Shown: positions 16,166 to 25,973, counted from the stretch's first letter. The stretch: DNA of 64,000 nt from Solidesulfovibrio aerotolerans (GCF_009856865.1 NZ_WVUD01000001.1:1-64000); one strand, 5' to 3'. The notes: generated by a model from the sequence alone, not told the origin. A program made the numbers and translations.

Positions 16166-17563
16166 CTACCCCTTGCCCTTGATAATCGCCTTGGCCGGAA
16201 TAAGCCCGGTGGTGGCGGCCGAGACGATGTTGCCGGCCACGCCCGGACCGTCGCCGGCCACGTACATGCCGGCAATGGCCGTCTCCAGATCAGACGTGGT
16301 GTCGATCTGGGTGGCGAAGAATTTGATCTCCGGTGCGTAGAGCAGCGTCTCGTCGTTGGCCACGCCCGGCACAACGGCGTTTAACTGTTCCAGCCCGTCC
16401 ACCAGATTGGCCACGATGCGCTCGGGCAGGGCCATGGCGATGTCTCCGCAGGTGACCGAGGTCAGCGTCGGCTCGACGCTGCCCCGGCGGATGCGGCTCC
16501 AGGTGCTGCGCCGGCCGCGTTTGAGATCGCCAAACCGTTGCAGGATGGGGCTGCCGCCGCCGATCATGGTGGCCAGCCGGCCGATGGCTTCGCCGTAGGC
16601 CTGATTGTCGGAGACCGGGTCGTTTAAAACGACTTTGGAGAGAAAGGCGAAGTTGGAGCTGTCGGATTTGGCGTCCATGTAGGCGTGGCCGTTGACGCAC
16701 ACGAAATCCTGGTAGTTCTCAAGAGCCACAAAGCCGCCCTGATTGGTGCAAAACGTCCGTGTCTGGTCGTCGTATTTGCGCGTGCGCACGAAAAAGGTCG
16801 GATCATAGATGACGTCGGTCAGATCAGCCAGAATCTCGTTGTGGACCTCCACGCGCACCCCCACCTCGATGCCGCGCTGGCTATACGGCAGGCCGTGGCG
16901 TCGGGCGAGCTGCCCCATCCACTCCGCACCCACCCGGCCCGGGGCCAGGATCACGGCCGGGGCCTCATAATCGGCCTGGTCGGTGGTCACGCCGGTGACG
17001 CGCCCGTTGGCAACGATAACATCGCCAACGGTTTCGCCGGTGCGTATCGTCACGCCGCGCGCGGCAAGCCCCTTAGCCATGGCCGCGATATGGTCGGGCA
17101 GATGGTCGCTGCCCAGGTGTTTTTGGCGGATGAGGAGCAATTCGATGCCGAGCTTGCGGGCTTCCTTGCGGATGGCCCGGGCCTTGTCCATGTCCGTGGG
17201 ATAGACCGGACCGTCCATGCCAAGGGCCGTGAAGATGGCCTCGGTTTCATCGATAAGGGCTGCGGCCTGGGACAGGGGCATGAACTGGGTCAGATCGGTC
17301 TTGCCGAGCTTGGGGATGAAATTGAGTTTGCCATCGGAAAAAAGCCCGGCCCCGCCGATGCCCGAAAGGATGTTGCACGGCGAGCATTTGATGCAGTCGG
17401 TGCGGCCCTTTATGGGGCAGCGGCGTTTGCCCGGGGCCTTGCCTTTTTCGAGCAATAAAACGGACAGGTCGCTGTGCAGGCTCAGCCAATAGGCGGCGAA
17501 CAGGCCGGCCGGACCGCCGCCGACGATGATGACGTCGAAACTGGTGCGCGCTTTGTGGGTCAC
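16166..17563 (-). CDS. FAD-dependent oxidoreductase / dehydrogenase
   Basis: A GTG start at 17563 is preferred because GGAGG lies six bases upstream; a longer frame opens at 17590. The 465-residue protein begins with a Rossmann FAD-binding motif (VIIVGGGPAGLFAAYWLS). A cysteine cluster (RRCPIKGRTDCIKCSPC) and then GGAGLFSDGKLNF follow, typical of the uncharacterised FAD-dependent dehydrogenase family of bacteria. The C-terminal DLETAIAGMYVAGDGPGVAGN is the second FAD motif. The substrate is unknown. Confidence 0.82.
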   Translation of the reverse strand: MTHKARTSFDVIIVGGGPAGLFAAYWLSLHSDLSVLLLEKGKAPGKRRCPIKGRTDCIKCSPCNILSGIGGAGLFSDGKLNFIPKLGKTDLTQFMPLSQAAALIDETEAIFTALGMDGPVYPTDMDKARAIRKEARKLGIELLLIRQKHLGSDHLPDHIAAMAKGLAARGVTIRTGETVGDVIVANGRVTGVTTDQADYEAPAVILAPGRVGAEWMGQLARRHGLPYSQRGIEVGVRVEVHNEILADLTDVIYDPTFFVRTRKYDDQTRTFCTNQGGFVALENYQDFVCVNGHAYMDAKSDSSNFAFLSKVVLNDPVSDNQAYGEAIGRLATMIGGGSPILQRFGDLKRGRRSTWSRIRRGSVEPTLTSVTCGDIAMALPERIVANLVDGLEQLNAVVPGVANDETLLYAPEIKFFATQIDTTSDLETAIAGMYVAGDGPGVAGNIVSAATTGLIPAKAIIKGKG

Positions 17564-17576
17564 GGGGAACCTCCGC

Positions 17577-17601
17577 AAAAAGCCCCGCACGCTGGCGGGG
17601 C
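17577..17601 (-). terminator. Rho-independent terminator just before the FAD gene start
   Basis: Read on the minus strand, GCCCCGC and GCGGGGC (17595-17601 and 17582-17588) form a 7-bp stem with a 6-base loop, followed by TTTTT (17581-17577). The T-run ends only seven bases before the GGAGG of the FAD oxidoreductase. It may end transcripts from 17806-18243 or attenuate entry into the FAD gene. Confidence 0.6.
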
Positions 17602-17805
17602 ATAGTTACGACATACCCGGAGGGCGGGGTGTCTGGCAAGGAGCCGTGCCGCCCGCCTTGCCCCGGTAGCGTCGCCAGCCCCTTTGCCGCCAACCGCCAA
17701 CCGCCCGGCCTCGCGCCTTTGCTGGAGCCTTGGTCCAGGGAGCGGGGCTGGGGGAGCAACGCGCCACAGGGCGGCGATCCACAAACGGTGCCGGCTGGCG
17801 ATGGG

Positions 17806-18243
17806 CTATCGATTTTTTGTGGAAGAGGCGAAGCGTCCCGGCCGGTGCATGGGGGGGATGATCCGGGAAGGCGCAGGCCCTGGCGGGGCAAAGGGTTTGG
17901 CCGAACGGCGCAGGGCCGGGAGCAGGCCGCCGTGCTCGGCGCGCAGTAGCAGCAGGCAAGGCACAAGGAGCAGCGGCGGCAGGGCCAGCAGGCAGAGCAG
18001 GACGTCATAGCCAAGCAGCGCCGCCCACAACCGGCCGGGCAGGCCGTCCTGGAGCAGGGCGGCGGCCCCGGGCGTCCACCCCTCGGGAACGAGGCCGTAG
18101 AGCCGGGTGTCGGGCCAGGCACCGAACCAGAGCCGGGTGGCGAGTTTGAAAAGGGCGGTTAAAAACGAGCCGCCGACCCAGATGACGACCAGACAGGCCG
18201 CCAGGAAGGCGGCGGAGCGGCGCAGAGGCGTTGTTTGTGCCAT
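17806..18243 (-). CDS. Small membrane protein, unknown function
   Basis: 145 residues with hydrophobic helices near 9-30 (AAFLAACLVVIWVGGSFLTAL) and 76-103 (ALLGYDVLLCLLALPPLLLVPC), and a basic, proline-rich C-terminal tail. ATG 18243 is preceded by AGGG. No family is recognised. The tail has low-complexity Pro/Arg content, so the real 3' half is less certain than the N-terminal half. Confidence 0.5.
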   Translation of the reverse strand: MAQTTPLRRSAAFLAACLVVIWVGGSFLTALFKLATRLWFGAWPDTRLYGLVPEGWTPGAAALLQDGLPGRLWAALLGYDVLLCLLALPPLLLVPCLLLLRAEHGGLLPALRRSAKPFAPPGPAPSRIIPPMHRPGRFASSTKNR

Positions 18244-18308
18244 GGTCTGTCCCTGATCGCGCCTTGGCGCGATCAGGGGTCGAGATGCAAGGAAGATGCC
18301 GCGTGGCG

Positions 18309-20411
18309 TTAGGAGGTCGAAAGGGGCGGGTCGCCAGAGGCTGCTTGGGGCGTCAGGTCCTGGCCCAAAACAGCCGTGAAGGTGAAGACCGAGCCAACGT
18401 CTGGTTCGCTTGCAACGGTGATGGCCCCGCCCATGCGTTCGACCAGCCGGCGCGTGATGGCCAGCCCCAGGCCCGTGCCGCCAAAACGGCGGGTATAGGA
18501 GCCGTCGGCCTGGGTAAAGGCCTCAAAGATGCGCCGGGTGTCCTCGGGCCGGATGCCGATGCCGGTGTCGCTGACGGTGAAGACGAGTTCCAGCTCGGTG
18601 GGGGCGTCGGGCAGGTCGCGGCCGCGGCGCACGCCGACGACAATGCCGCCGCGGGCGGTGAATTTGACGGCATTGCCGACCAGATTGGCCAGCACCTGGT
18701 GCAGCCGGTCCGCGTCGCCAAGCAGCGCGTCAGGCACGTCGGCGTCCACCTCCACGGCCAGCCCCAGACCTTTCTCCCGGGCCTGGGCTCCCGGGTTGGT
18801 CTCGATAAAGGTCAGCAACGCGCGCAGGCTCAAGGGAGCACAGCGCAGTTCCAGGTGGTCGGCCTCAATGGTCGCAAATTCGAGGATACCGTTGATAAGT
18901 GAGAGCAAGGAAGCGGAAGAATCCATGATGTCGGCTAGATAGCTTTGCTGGGTGGGGTCAAGTTCGGTCGCGGCCAGCACTTGGGCCATGCCCATGATGC
19001 CGTTCATGGGGGTGCGGATTTCGTGGCTCATGTTGGCCAGGAATTCCGATTTGGCCTGGCTGGCCGCTTCGGCCGCCTCTTTGGCCACGGCCATGGCCGC
19101 CTCGGCTTCGCGCCGCTCGCCCACTTCGCGGATGAGTTCCTGGTTCATGCGGTTCAGTGTCCGGGTGCGTTCCCGCACCATGACTTCCAGGCGCTCATTG
19201 ACGCTTTCGAGGTCCTGGCGGGCCAGCACCCGGTCGGTGATGTCCTCGGCAATGCCGGCCACCCGGTAGACGAGGCCGCTTTCGTCGGCCACGGGAAAAA
19301 TGCGGGCCTGGACCCAGCGCTGGCTGCCGTCGGGACGCTGCAGCCGGTATTCCGGGAACGCCCCGGGCGCGATGGTCCGGCCGGCCAGGGCGGCGATGTA
19401 GTCAAACACCTGGGGACGGTCTTCGGGGTGCACGCCGTCGATCCAGGACAGGGGGGCTTCATAGAGGCTTTTGGTGGAGCGGCCCCAGAGGCGCTCGTAG
19501 GCCGGGCTGATGTAAAAAATGCGTTTGAAGTCCGTGGAGCCAAGCCAGAATACCTCGCCGATGGTCTCGGCCAGTTGGCGGAATTTTTTCTCGCTTTTGC
19601 GCAGGGTCCGTTCGGCCATCTTGCGCTCGGAGATGTCGCGCGTAACGGCAATGACCCGTCCCGGCCGGCCGGTCTCCATGGCCCGCAGGTTGACCTCCAC
19701 CCAGAACAGCCGTCCGTTTTTGTCCCGGGCCAGCCACTCGAAGAGTTGGGGCTGGCCACTGGCGGCTTGCCGCAGCCTGTCCATGATTTCGGTTGCGCCG
19801 TAGGGCGGATAGCCGGCGCTGAGCTGGCCGGCGGTCAGGCTGCGCAAGGCCTCTCTGGGATAGCCGTACAGGGAGACGGTCTGGTCGTTGGCGTCCAGAA
19901 ACGCGCCGGTGGCAGCGTCCTGGATGATGATGGCGTCGCTGGCGGCATTGAAAATGGCGCGGTAATCGGCCTGGGTGTCGCGCAGGCACTCCCAGGCGGC
20001 CTGGATGCCGGAGTTGTCGCGGCCGCAGCCAAGGACGGTGGCCCCGTTGCCATCCGGCCCGGCCAGGGGTGTAAAGAGCCAGCTCAGGCGTCGGTGGCCG
20101 CCCGTGGCAACCAGGGCGTCGAGATCGATCTGGCCGGGCCGGGGGGCGCTGTCGCCGGCAAGGCAGGCGTGAAACGCCGCCCGCCCCTGCTCCCGGTTGG
20201 CTGCGGCCAGGGTCTGCCCGAAAAAATCCTGGTCGAGCATCTCCTGGCGCGTGCGCCCCAGAAAGGCCAACCCCCGCTCGTTTATGGCGGCAACCCGGCC
20301 GGCGGCAGTCAGCACAACGACCACGTCGCCAGCCGACTCCAGCAGGGCGTCCCGCAGGCGATCGGCGTCGGGGGTGACTTCAGTCGTTGGCGGGGGCTGT
20401 TGTTGCGTCAT
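18309..20411 (-). CDS. Multi-PAS sensor histidine kinase
   Basis: An ATG at 20411 gives 700 residues; a TTG 39 bases upstream is the alternative. There is no transmembrane helix. Three PAS domains run from about residue 20 to 390 ([61 protein letters not shown]). A coiled coil follows, then HisKA with [20 protein letters not shown], then the HATPase with [18 protein letters not shown] and [13 protein letters not shown]. No receiver domain is fused and none lies next to it. It is a soluble kinase for intracellular or redox-type signals. Confidence 0.9.
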   Translation of the reverse strand: MTQQQPPPTTEVTPDADRLRDALLESAGDVVVVLTAAGRVAAINERGLAFLGRTRQEMLDQDFFGQTLAAANREQGRAAFHACLAGDSAPRPGQIDLDALVATGGHRRLSWLFTPLAGPDGNGATVLGCGRDNSGIQAAWECLRDTQADYRAIFNAASDAIIIQDAATGAFLDANDQTVSLYGYPREALRSLTAGQLSAGYPPYGATEIMDRLRQAASGQPQLFEWLARDKNGRLFWVEVNLRAMETGRPGRVIAVTRDISERKMAERTLRKSEKKFRQLAETIGEVFWLGSTDFKRIFYISPAYERLWGRSTKSLYEAPLSWIDGVHPEDRPQVFDYIAALAGRTIAPGAFPEYRLQRPDGSQRWVQARIFPVADESGLVYRVAGIAEDITDRVLARQDLESVNERLEVMVRERTRTLNRMNQELIREVGERREAEAAMAVAKEAAEAASQAKSEFLANMSHEIRTPMNGIMGMAQVLAATELDPTQQSYLADIMDSSASLLSLINGILEFATIEADHLELRCAPLSLRALLTFIETNPGAQAREKGLGLAVEVDADVPDALLGDADRLHQVLANLVGNAVKFTARGGIVVGVRRGRDLPDAPTELELVFTVSDTGIGIRPEDTRRIFEAFTQADGSYTRRFGGTGLGLAITRRLVERMGGAITVASEPDVGSVFTFTAVLGQDLTPQAASGDPPLSTS

Positions 20412-20743
20412 GGCGTTCTGTGCTTTTTCACGGGAGGCGATAACACTCAAACAGCTTATGGCCTTTGGCCGCCCGGGGCAAGTGTCAGACTGTGCGGTGT
20501 CAGCCTGACAGTAGGAGGGCTGCGGCGGGCTTGCCCGGCTGGGCCGGCAGCGTTATGAACACGCAGCCGGCGGTGGGGCGCACGGTCGCAGCGGCCGATA
20601 CCGTCTGAAACGCAGAGGCAAGTTTTGTGCAAAAAACGGGAAATTGGATCAAAATGCACCGCAACTTCACGAATCGAACCGAAGGCATGATTGCAGTTGT
20701 CGCGGGCAGCAGTCTTTGTTGTACCTCCTTCTCGTATTTGAAG

Positions 20744-20773
20744 TTGACAAGTCCTTTGGAAAATTTCTAGCAT
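20744..20773 (+). promoter_or_regulatory. Candidate sigma-70 promoter of the DUF169 gene
   Basis: TTGACA (20744-20749) and TAGCAT (20768-20773) are spaced by 18 bases and lie about 100 bases before the ATG at 20873. The -35 box is a perfect consensus and the local sequence is AT-richer than its surroundings. Confidence 0.5.
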
Positions 20774-20872
20774 AGCGTCTATCTGGCGACTGGATCAGCC
20801 GATGAAACGTCCATTGCGGTGTTTTCGACGGGTGTTTATCGGTGTGTCTGACGCCGGGAAAAAGGAGCCGTC

Positions 20873-21676
20873 ATGGAAACAATGACCTATCAGGAAATGC
20901 AGCGCGTACTGATGGACGAGCTGCGTCTTATGCACTATCCTATCGCCATCAAATACTTTTTTGATCAGGCTGAATTGGATGCCTTTAAGGCCAAGGCGGA
21001 GTATTACCAGTCGGCCAAGGCCCTGACCTTTTGCCAGGCCGAGCTCGGGGCGCGCATGGAAGGCCTGACCGTGCTCATGGGCCGGGAGCAGCTTGGCTGC
21101 GGCAACGCCAAGTGCGTTTTTGGCTGGAAGGAAATCGACGCCGCCGAGATCAAGGGGCATCTGAAGTACGTGCGCGATCTGGAGCAGGCCGAGCGGTTTG
21201 TGCGCAGCAAGCCGCGTCTGGCCGGCGAACTGCTGGCTGTTGCCGTTTCGCCCCTGGCCGAGACTGTTTACCCGCCCGACGTGGTGCATTTTTACTGCGA
21301 CAACATGCAGGCCTACCATCTGGTGGTGGACTGGATGTCCGCCCTGGACCACCATCCCCTTCGCCCCAACATGACGATGAATTCGGCGGCCTGCGGTGGC
21401 AACGTCCAGTGCTTTAACACCGGCGAAGCCAACGTGTTTCTGGCCTGCAGCGGCAGCTACAACGCCGGCAAGACCGAGCGCGGCGAAATAAACGTGGCCA
21501 TTCCCGGGGCCGACATCGGCAAAGTGGTGGCCCGTCTGGCCGAGCGCAAGGCTGCCACCGGCGGCGCGTCGGTGACGCGCTCGGGCGAGCCCTTCCCCGG
21601 GGCCGACATCTGCAAGAACTGTCCGCTGATCGTTTTCAAAAAGGGCAATGCCGCCGATACCAACGCCGCCTCCTGA
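20873..21676 (+). CDS. DUF169 domain protein
   Basis: 267 residues from an ATG with AAAAAGGAG upstream. The sequence (PIAIKYFFD near the start; CGNAKCVFGW; SAACGGNVQCFNTGEANVFLACSGSY near the middle; PFPGADICKNCPLIVF at the end) matches the DUF169 family found in sulfate reducers and methanogens. Conserved Cys residues suggest a metal- or redox-linked role, but no reaction is established. It stands as a single gene between its own promoter and terminator. Confidence 0.85.
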   Translation: METMTYQEMQRVLMDELRLMHYPIAIKYFFDQAELDAFKAKAEYYQSAKALTFCQAELGARMEGLTVLMGREQLGCGNAKCVFGWKEIDAAEIKGHLKYVRDLEQAERFVRSKPRLAGELLAVAVSPLAETVYPPDVVHFYCDNMQAYHLVVDWMSALDHHPLRPNMTMNSAACGGNVQCFNTGEANVFLACSGSYNAGKTERGEINVAIPGADIGKVVARLAERKAATGGASVTRSGEPFPGADICKNCPLIVFKKGNAADTNAAS

Positions 21677-21701
21677 TCCGGGCTGGCCACAGGCAACGTA
21701 C

Positions 21702-21731
21702 AAAAAGCGGTCCTTCGGGGCCGCTTTTTTT
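21702..21731 (+). terminator. Rho-independent terminator after the DUF169 gene
   Basis: An A-run plus GCGGTCC, loop TTCG, and GGGCCGC followed by TTTTTTT form a classical stem-loop with a T-tract, starting 25 bases after the stop. Confidence 0.85.
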
Positions 21732-21831
21732 GCGTTGCGTGGGCAGGGGCGGGGCGGCGGGCTGTCAGTCCGGCCCGTCTTGACGTGACGTGACGCGGCC
21801 GGGGGCGTCGGAGCCGGTCCGGCCGGGCCGT

Positions 21832-22050
21832 TCAGACGGCGGTGCGGATAATCGCCCCAAGTCCGGTGTCGAGAAAGTGGGTGGAAAAAAGCGCGGGCGT
21901 GTTGTCCGGGACATTGGAACCCATGTCCGGGGCCTGACGCTGGGCGGCGAAATGGCTGGCCGCCAGGGAGGCCACCAGATCCGCCGAGGAGGTCAGATCG
22001 AAGCGGGTGAGGAATTGGGCGCGTTCCCACATGCGGTCGGATATGGCCAT
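21832..22050 (-). CDS. Small hypothetical protein
   Basis: 72 residues starting MAISDRMWERAQFLTRFDLT, with an SD (GGGAG) six bases before the ATG. Composition is that of a real soluble protein, mostly helical in the first half. No cysteines and no recognised family. It is divergent from the secreted Pro/Tyr-rich gene at 22267. The same frame stays open further upstream to 23268, but that extension is low-complexity and antisense to other genes. Confidence 0.5.
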   Translation of the reverse strand: MAISDRMWERAQFLTRFDLTSSADLVASLAASHFAAQRQAPDMGSNVPDNTPALFSTHFLDTGLGAIIRTAV

Positions 22051-22206
22051 GTCCGCTCCCTGGGCTGCTGCTTGGATATAAAAATAGTGCGCCGGCCGCC
22101 GCTCGGCAAGGGATTTTCGGATATTTCGGCGAAATGGGCAGCAGGGCTGTGGGCGGCCAGCCGGGCAAGGCCGGGCAAATGCCCGGAAAGCGGCCAGCCA
22201 GGCGCA

Positions 22207-22223
22207 TTGGCACGCTTCTGGCT
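22207..22223 (+). promoter_or_regulatory. Candidate sigma-54 promoter
   Basis: TTGGCACG (22207-22214) matches the -24 box, and TGGCT (22219-22223) the -12 box with one mismatch. The GG and GC dinucleotides are separated by exactly 10 bases. The expected start site near 22235 would leave a leader of about 30 bases with AAGGAGGA before the ATG at 22267. Confidence 0.45.
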
Positions 22224-22266
22224 TTCTCCCGGCGAGCTGTGTTGTTCCCCATAAGGAGGAATTTGT

Positions 22267-22542
22267 ATGCGCCGACTCTTTATCATCCTGGCCACGGCCT
22301 GTTGGGTGGCCGCCCTGGCCGGTTCGGTCGAGGCCTTTACCGTGGTGACGCCGGGTTTTGCCATAAGCGTCCCCCTCTACGCCGCCCCGCCGCCGCCGGT
22401 CTACGTGGGGCCGCCGGTGTATGTGGCACCGGCCTATGCCCCGCAACCGGTCTATGTGGGGCCGGCCTATCTGCCGCCGCCGGTCTACCCGAGGCCGGTC
22501 TATCCGAGGCCGTACTATCCGAGGCCGTACTGGGCCAGATAG
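22267..22542 (+). CDS. Secreted proline/tyrosine-rich repeat protein
   Basis: 91 residues with AAGGAGGA upstream. Residues 1-23 are a signal peptide (RRLFIILATACWVAALAGSVEA). The mature part is almost entirely Pro, Tyr and Val in imperfect units such as PPVYVGP and YPRPVYPRPYYPRP, with no globular domain. Such repeats occur in small surface or cell-envelope proteins. Function is unknown. Confidence 0.65.
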   Translation: MRRLFIILATACWVAALAGSVEAFTVVTPGFAISVPLYAAPPPPVYVGPPVYVAPAYAPQPVYVGPAYLPPPVYPRPVYPRPYYPRPYWAR

Positions 22543-22770
22543 GATTGCCGGCCGGCACAGCCTGATGCTGCGCTCTACGCCAACACAAAAAGCAGGGCGG
22601 GCCGGAAAGGGGGGGGCGACCGGGGCGTCTGCTTCCCCCACTGGCTGCGCCCGCCCTGCGCCGCCGCCTTGACCGGGACGGCAATCTCGGCCACCACAAT
22701 CGGACCGGGAGCGGTGGGGTCCGTGTTCCCGGCCAACGCCGTCGCCGACGGCAAACAGCAGGAGGCCGCA

Positions 22771-23115
22771 ATGGTTGTCAATTGGCAGGAAATGTTGGGC
22801 GAAGCCGTCAAGACGCTGGGTGGGTTGGCCAAGGGCAATCCGGGCATCATGGAAGGGTATAAAGGCCTGGACGGTGCCGGCAGCGCCTTTGGCGCCCTGG
22901 ACGCCAAAACCCGGGAGCTGATCAGTCTGGCTGTGGCCGCCACCACCCGCTGCGACACCTGCATCGCCGTGCATGCCCAGGCCGCAGCCGAAGCCGGAGC
23001 CAGCCGCGAGGAACTGCTCGAAACCCTGGCCGTGGCCATCACGCTTAATTCCGGCGCGGCCTTTGTCTATTCCTCGCGCGTTTTGGAAGCCTTCGACGCC
23101 TTCTCCAAAAAATAA
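22771..23115 (+). CDS. Carboxymuconolactone decarboxylase / AhpD-like family protein
   Basis: 114 residues from ATG 22771 with AGGAGG five bases before it. The motif TRCDTCIAVHAQAAAEAGAS contains the CxxC...H of the AhpD-like family, where the two cysteines act as a redox pair. EELLETLAVAITLNSGAA is the second helix signature. Likely a small thiol peroxidase partner or alkylhydroperoxidase. The substrate is not known. Confidence 0.85.
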   Translation: MVVNWQEMLGEAVKTLGGLAKGNPGIMEGYKGLDGAGSAFGALDAKTRELISLAVAATTRCDTCIAVHAQAAAEAGASREELLETLAVAITLNSGAAFVYSSRVLEAFDAFSKK

Positions 23116-23252
23116 CGGCGCAAAACCCAGTTCCCGGGGGGGGGCGGCCAGACCGCCCCCGCCTTGCTGCCATGGACAAAGTTTCGGGAAAATGATTTTG
23201 TCGCGACCGGTTGCCCGACCCAGGGCAAACGCAGACGTTCCCGGAGGCGTAG

Positions 23253-23729
23253 ATGGCGGCAAAAGCACTCTTCCTCACCCTGGCCCTGGCCCTGCTCCTT
23301 GGCGGCTGCGGCTCGCTTGGTACAAAGGCCGCAAGCCCCGGTGCCGCCACGACAGCCATGCCCCTGACCCCGGACAACGTGGCCAAGGTGCGCGCCAGTG
23401 TGACTGCGGCCAAAGCCAAGGCTCCCCGGGTCGAAAGCCGCGACGACTACGTCCGGCTGGCCCGAAGCGTCTATGTCGCCTCCTGGGCCGGCCAATACGA
23501 TGCCGCCGCCACCACGGAAACGGCCCTGGCCCAGTCCAAGGCCGGCAATTCCACCGCCCGGGAATACCTCGTCATCATGGTCTATGACATCCAGCTGCAA
23601 ACAGCCATGGAAGGAAAAACCCTTTCCGCCGAGGATTGGCAGGCCGTCTATGTCGGCTCCGGCATCATGACCAACGCCGCCTACGCCGGCTATGTGGACA
23701 TGGCCCGGGGCGGCAAGGTGCTGCCCTAG
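23253..23729 (+). CDS. Small lipoprotein, unknown function
   Basis: 158 residues, SD GGAGG before ATG 23253. The lipobox LLGGC places the lipidated Cys at residue 19. The rest is helical, Ala-rich, with no recognised domain. The next gene (23751) starts 21 bases after the stop, so the two are probably cotranscribed. Confidence 0.65.
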   Translation: MAAKALFLTLALALLLGGCGSLGTKAASPGAATTAMPLTPDNVAKVRASVTAAKAKAPRVESRDDYVRLARSVYVASWAGQYDAAATTETALAQSKAGNSTAREYLVIMVYDIQLQTAMEGKTLSAEDWQAVYVGSGIMTNAAYAGYVDMARGGKVLP

Positions 23730-23750
23730 GCGGGTCGGATAGTCGCACCT

Positions 23751-24707
23751 ATGGAACGCACGTTTTCCTCCCTGCCCCAGGCCGCCCGGGCCGTGGTCGT
23801 CGATGCTGGCCGGATCTGCCTGGATCTGTTCAAGGTCATGGTGCCGATCCTTATTGCCGTTAAGATCTTAAAAGAACTCGGCTGGATCACCTATCTGGCC
23901 AAGCCGCTGGCACCGCTGATGCAACTGGTGGGCCTGCCGGCGGAATGCGGCCTGACCTGGGCCACGGCCATTGCCAACAATCTCTATGCCGCCCTGGCCG
24001 TCCACGCCGCCCTGGTCCCGGACATGGCCCCGCTGACCGTGGCCCAGGCCACCGTCATTGCCACCATGATGCTTATTGCCCACAATCTTTTCGTGGAAGG
24101 GGCCATAGCCAAGCGCTGCGGCGTGGGGTTTTGGGGGCAGGCGATTTTGCGTCTGGCCGGGGGGCTGGCCTGCGGCATGCTCCTAAACGGCGTCTTTTCC
24201 GGGTTGGGCCTTTTCACTGCTCCGGCCCCGCTGCTTTTCAGCCCGTCGTCCGACGACGCAACGCTTGCCACCTGGGCTTTGGGCGAAGTCAAAAATCTCG
24301 GCCTGATCTATTGCGTCATCGCCGCCTTGGTGGGGACCATGCGGGTGTTGGACGCCCTGGGCGTCACCCGGCTGTTCGAGAAGGCGCTCATGCCTTTTTT
24401 GCGGCTCATGGGCATCGGCGGCGGGGCGGCCACCATCACCGTCATCGGGTTGGTCATGGGACTGGCCTACGGCGGCGGGCTTATTCTGCACGACGTTCAG
24501 AAAGGCAAGGTGGAACAGCGCGACGTCTTTTCCGCCATAAGCCTTATGAGCCTGTCCCATGCGCTTATTGAGGACACGCTGCTGATGTATCTTATCGGGG
24601 CCACCATGTGGGGCACCTTTGTCGGCCGCTTGGCCTTTTCCCTGGTGGTGGTGGCCGTGTTGTCGCGGCTGATGGCTCTTTTGGCCCGGCCGCAAGCGGC
24701 CGTCTGA
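23751..24707 (+). CDS. Nucleoside-recognition (Gate) domain membrane protein
   Basis: 318 residues with about eight hydrophobic helices. The pattern of two similar halves (MVPILIAVKILKELGW... and GLIYCVIAALVGTMRVLDALGV...), with LMSLSHALIEDTLLMYLIGA near the end, matches the Gate/nucleoside-recognition family related to spore maturation proteins SpmA/B and FeoB gates. Transport role inferred; substrate unknown. Confidence 0.8.
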   Translation: MERTFSSLPQAARAVVVDAGRICLDLFKVMVPILIAVKILKELGWITYLAKPLAPLMQLVGLPAECGLTWATAIANNLYAALAVHAALVPDMAPLTVAQATVIATMMLIAHNLFVEGAIAKRCGVGFWGQAILRLAGGLACGMLLNGVFSGLGLFTAPAPLLFSPSSDDATLATWALGEVKNLGLIYCVIAALVGTMRVLDALGVTRLFEKALMPFLRLMGIGGGAATITVIGLVMGLAYGGGLILHDVQKGKVEQRDVFSAISLMSLSHALIEDTLLMYLIGATMWGTFVGRLAFSLVVVAVLSRLMALLARPQAAV

Positions 24708-24827
24708 CACCGTGCCCGGCTTGGTTGGGCCAAGCGGGCCGGCCGGGCGCAGGCACGGCATGATCCTATTTTAGGACGCGGCGTTGGCGTTTTGCGCCGC
24801 TACGACTGCAGGGACGTTTGTTTGCTT

Positions 24828-25973
24828 ATGAAGACTGCGTTTTCCATGATGCGCCTGCGGCGCTGGTGTGCTTTGGCCGCCAGTCTGGCCGTGGTGGCCC
24901 TGGCCCTTGGCGGGGCCTTGGCCGCTTCCACCGTGGACCCGGCTTTTGAACCGATCCTCAGGCGCCTTGCCGCCGACGGGCTGCCCGAATCGAAGCTGCG
25001 CCGGCTGTTCGCCCGGGCCGAGCTGGTCTTTTCGCCCAGGGCCATGGCCGACAAGCTGACCGCCCTGTATATGCGCAAATATGGCCTGCGGCTGGTGGCC
25101 GATGTCCAGGCCGGGCTTGCCGCTCTGGGCTGGTATCCCGGTCCGGTCGATGGCAAGCTCGACCGGATGACCCGCTGGTCGATCAAAACGTATCAGTCCG
25201 CCGTGGGCCTGCCCCCGGACCCTGTCGCCACCGAAGCCTTGCTGCGCGAACTTGGGACGACCCCCCGGCGCGCCCCGGCCGGCCTTGTTTTCCCCGAATT
25301 CCCCACGGCCGAGGTCCACGAAGTGGTGCTCTCGGCCGAGCGAATGGCCGAAGCCCGGGAGTTTTACGCCCAAAACCGAGCCGCCCTGGCCCGGACCCGG
25401 GAGGCCTACGGCGTTCCCGAGGAATATCTGGTGGCGCTGCTCGCCGTGGAAACCCGCGTCGGGCGGTATCTGGGCGACGAGGTGGCGGTGGTCAATCTGG
25501 CCTCGCTGGTGGCCGGCGAAGACCCGGCCCGGCTGGCCCCGGCCTTTGCCTATGAAAAACCCGCCGCAGACCGGCAGGCCTGGCTCAATAAAAAAGCCCT
25601 GGAAAAGGGCGAATGGGCCTACGGCGAACTGCGGGCGCTGTTGCGCTACGCCGAGGCCCAGGGCATCGACCCGCTCTCCATCCCGGGATCGATCTACGGG
25701 GCCATCGGCATCTGCCAGTTCATGCCCTCCAATGCGCTCAAGTACGCCGTGGACGGCAACGGCGACGGCAAGGCCGATCTGTTTGATGTCCCGGACGCCC
25801 TGGCGAGCCTGGGCAACATCCTGCGGGCCATGGGCTGGAAGCAGCCCATGTCGGAAGAGGCCATGCGCAAGGTTTTTTACGGCTATAATCATAGCCAGGT
25901 GTACGTGAATACGATTATGGATGCGGCGCGGCGTTTGCGTGAAGCCCCCGCCTCTGGTACGACAAAACCATAA
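24828..25973 (+). CDS. MltB-like lytic murein transglycosylase with peptidoglycan-binding domain
   Basis: ATG 24828 gives 381 residues; a TTG at 24792 and an ATG at 24846 are alternatives. After a hydrophobic export segment comes an N-terminal helical region, then a peptidoglycan-binding module (AGLAALGWYPGPVDGKLDRMTRWSI...). A catalytic SLT_2 domain follows: VALLAVETRVGRYLGD contains the catalytic Glu, and GSIYGAIGICQFMPSNALKYAVDG is the MltB signature. Predicted to act on peptidoglycan in the periplasm. Confidence 0.87.
   Translation: MKTAFSMMRLRRWCALAASLAVVALALGGALAASTVDPAFEPILRRLAADGLPESKLRRLFARAELVFSPRAMADKLTALYMRKYGLRLVADVQAGLAALGWYPGPVDGKLDRMTRWSIKTYQSAVGLPPDPVATEALLRELGTTPRRAPAGLVFPEFPTAEVHEVVLSAERMAEAREFYAQNRAALARTREAYGVPEEYLVALLAVETRVGRYLGDEVAVVNLASLVAGEDPARLAPAFAYEKPAADRQAWLNKKALEKGEWAYGELRALLRYAEAQGIDPLSIPGSIYGAIGICQFMPSNALKYAVDGNGDGKADLFDVPDALASLGNILRAMGWKQPMSEEAMRKVFYGYNHSQVYVNTIMDAARRLREAPASGTTKP

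Noticed and set aside
18945-20558. 537-codon plus-strand frame opposite the triple-PAS kinase
   Set aside because: Antisense shadow of a well-supported kinase in GC-rich DNA.
22389-22535. Possible CRISPR-like repeat
   Set aside because: The regular units are codons of a Pro/Tyr-rich protein (VYPRP), without unique spacers.
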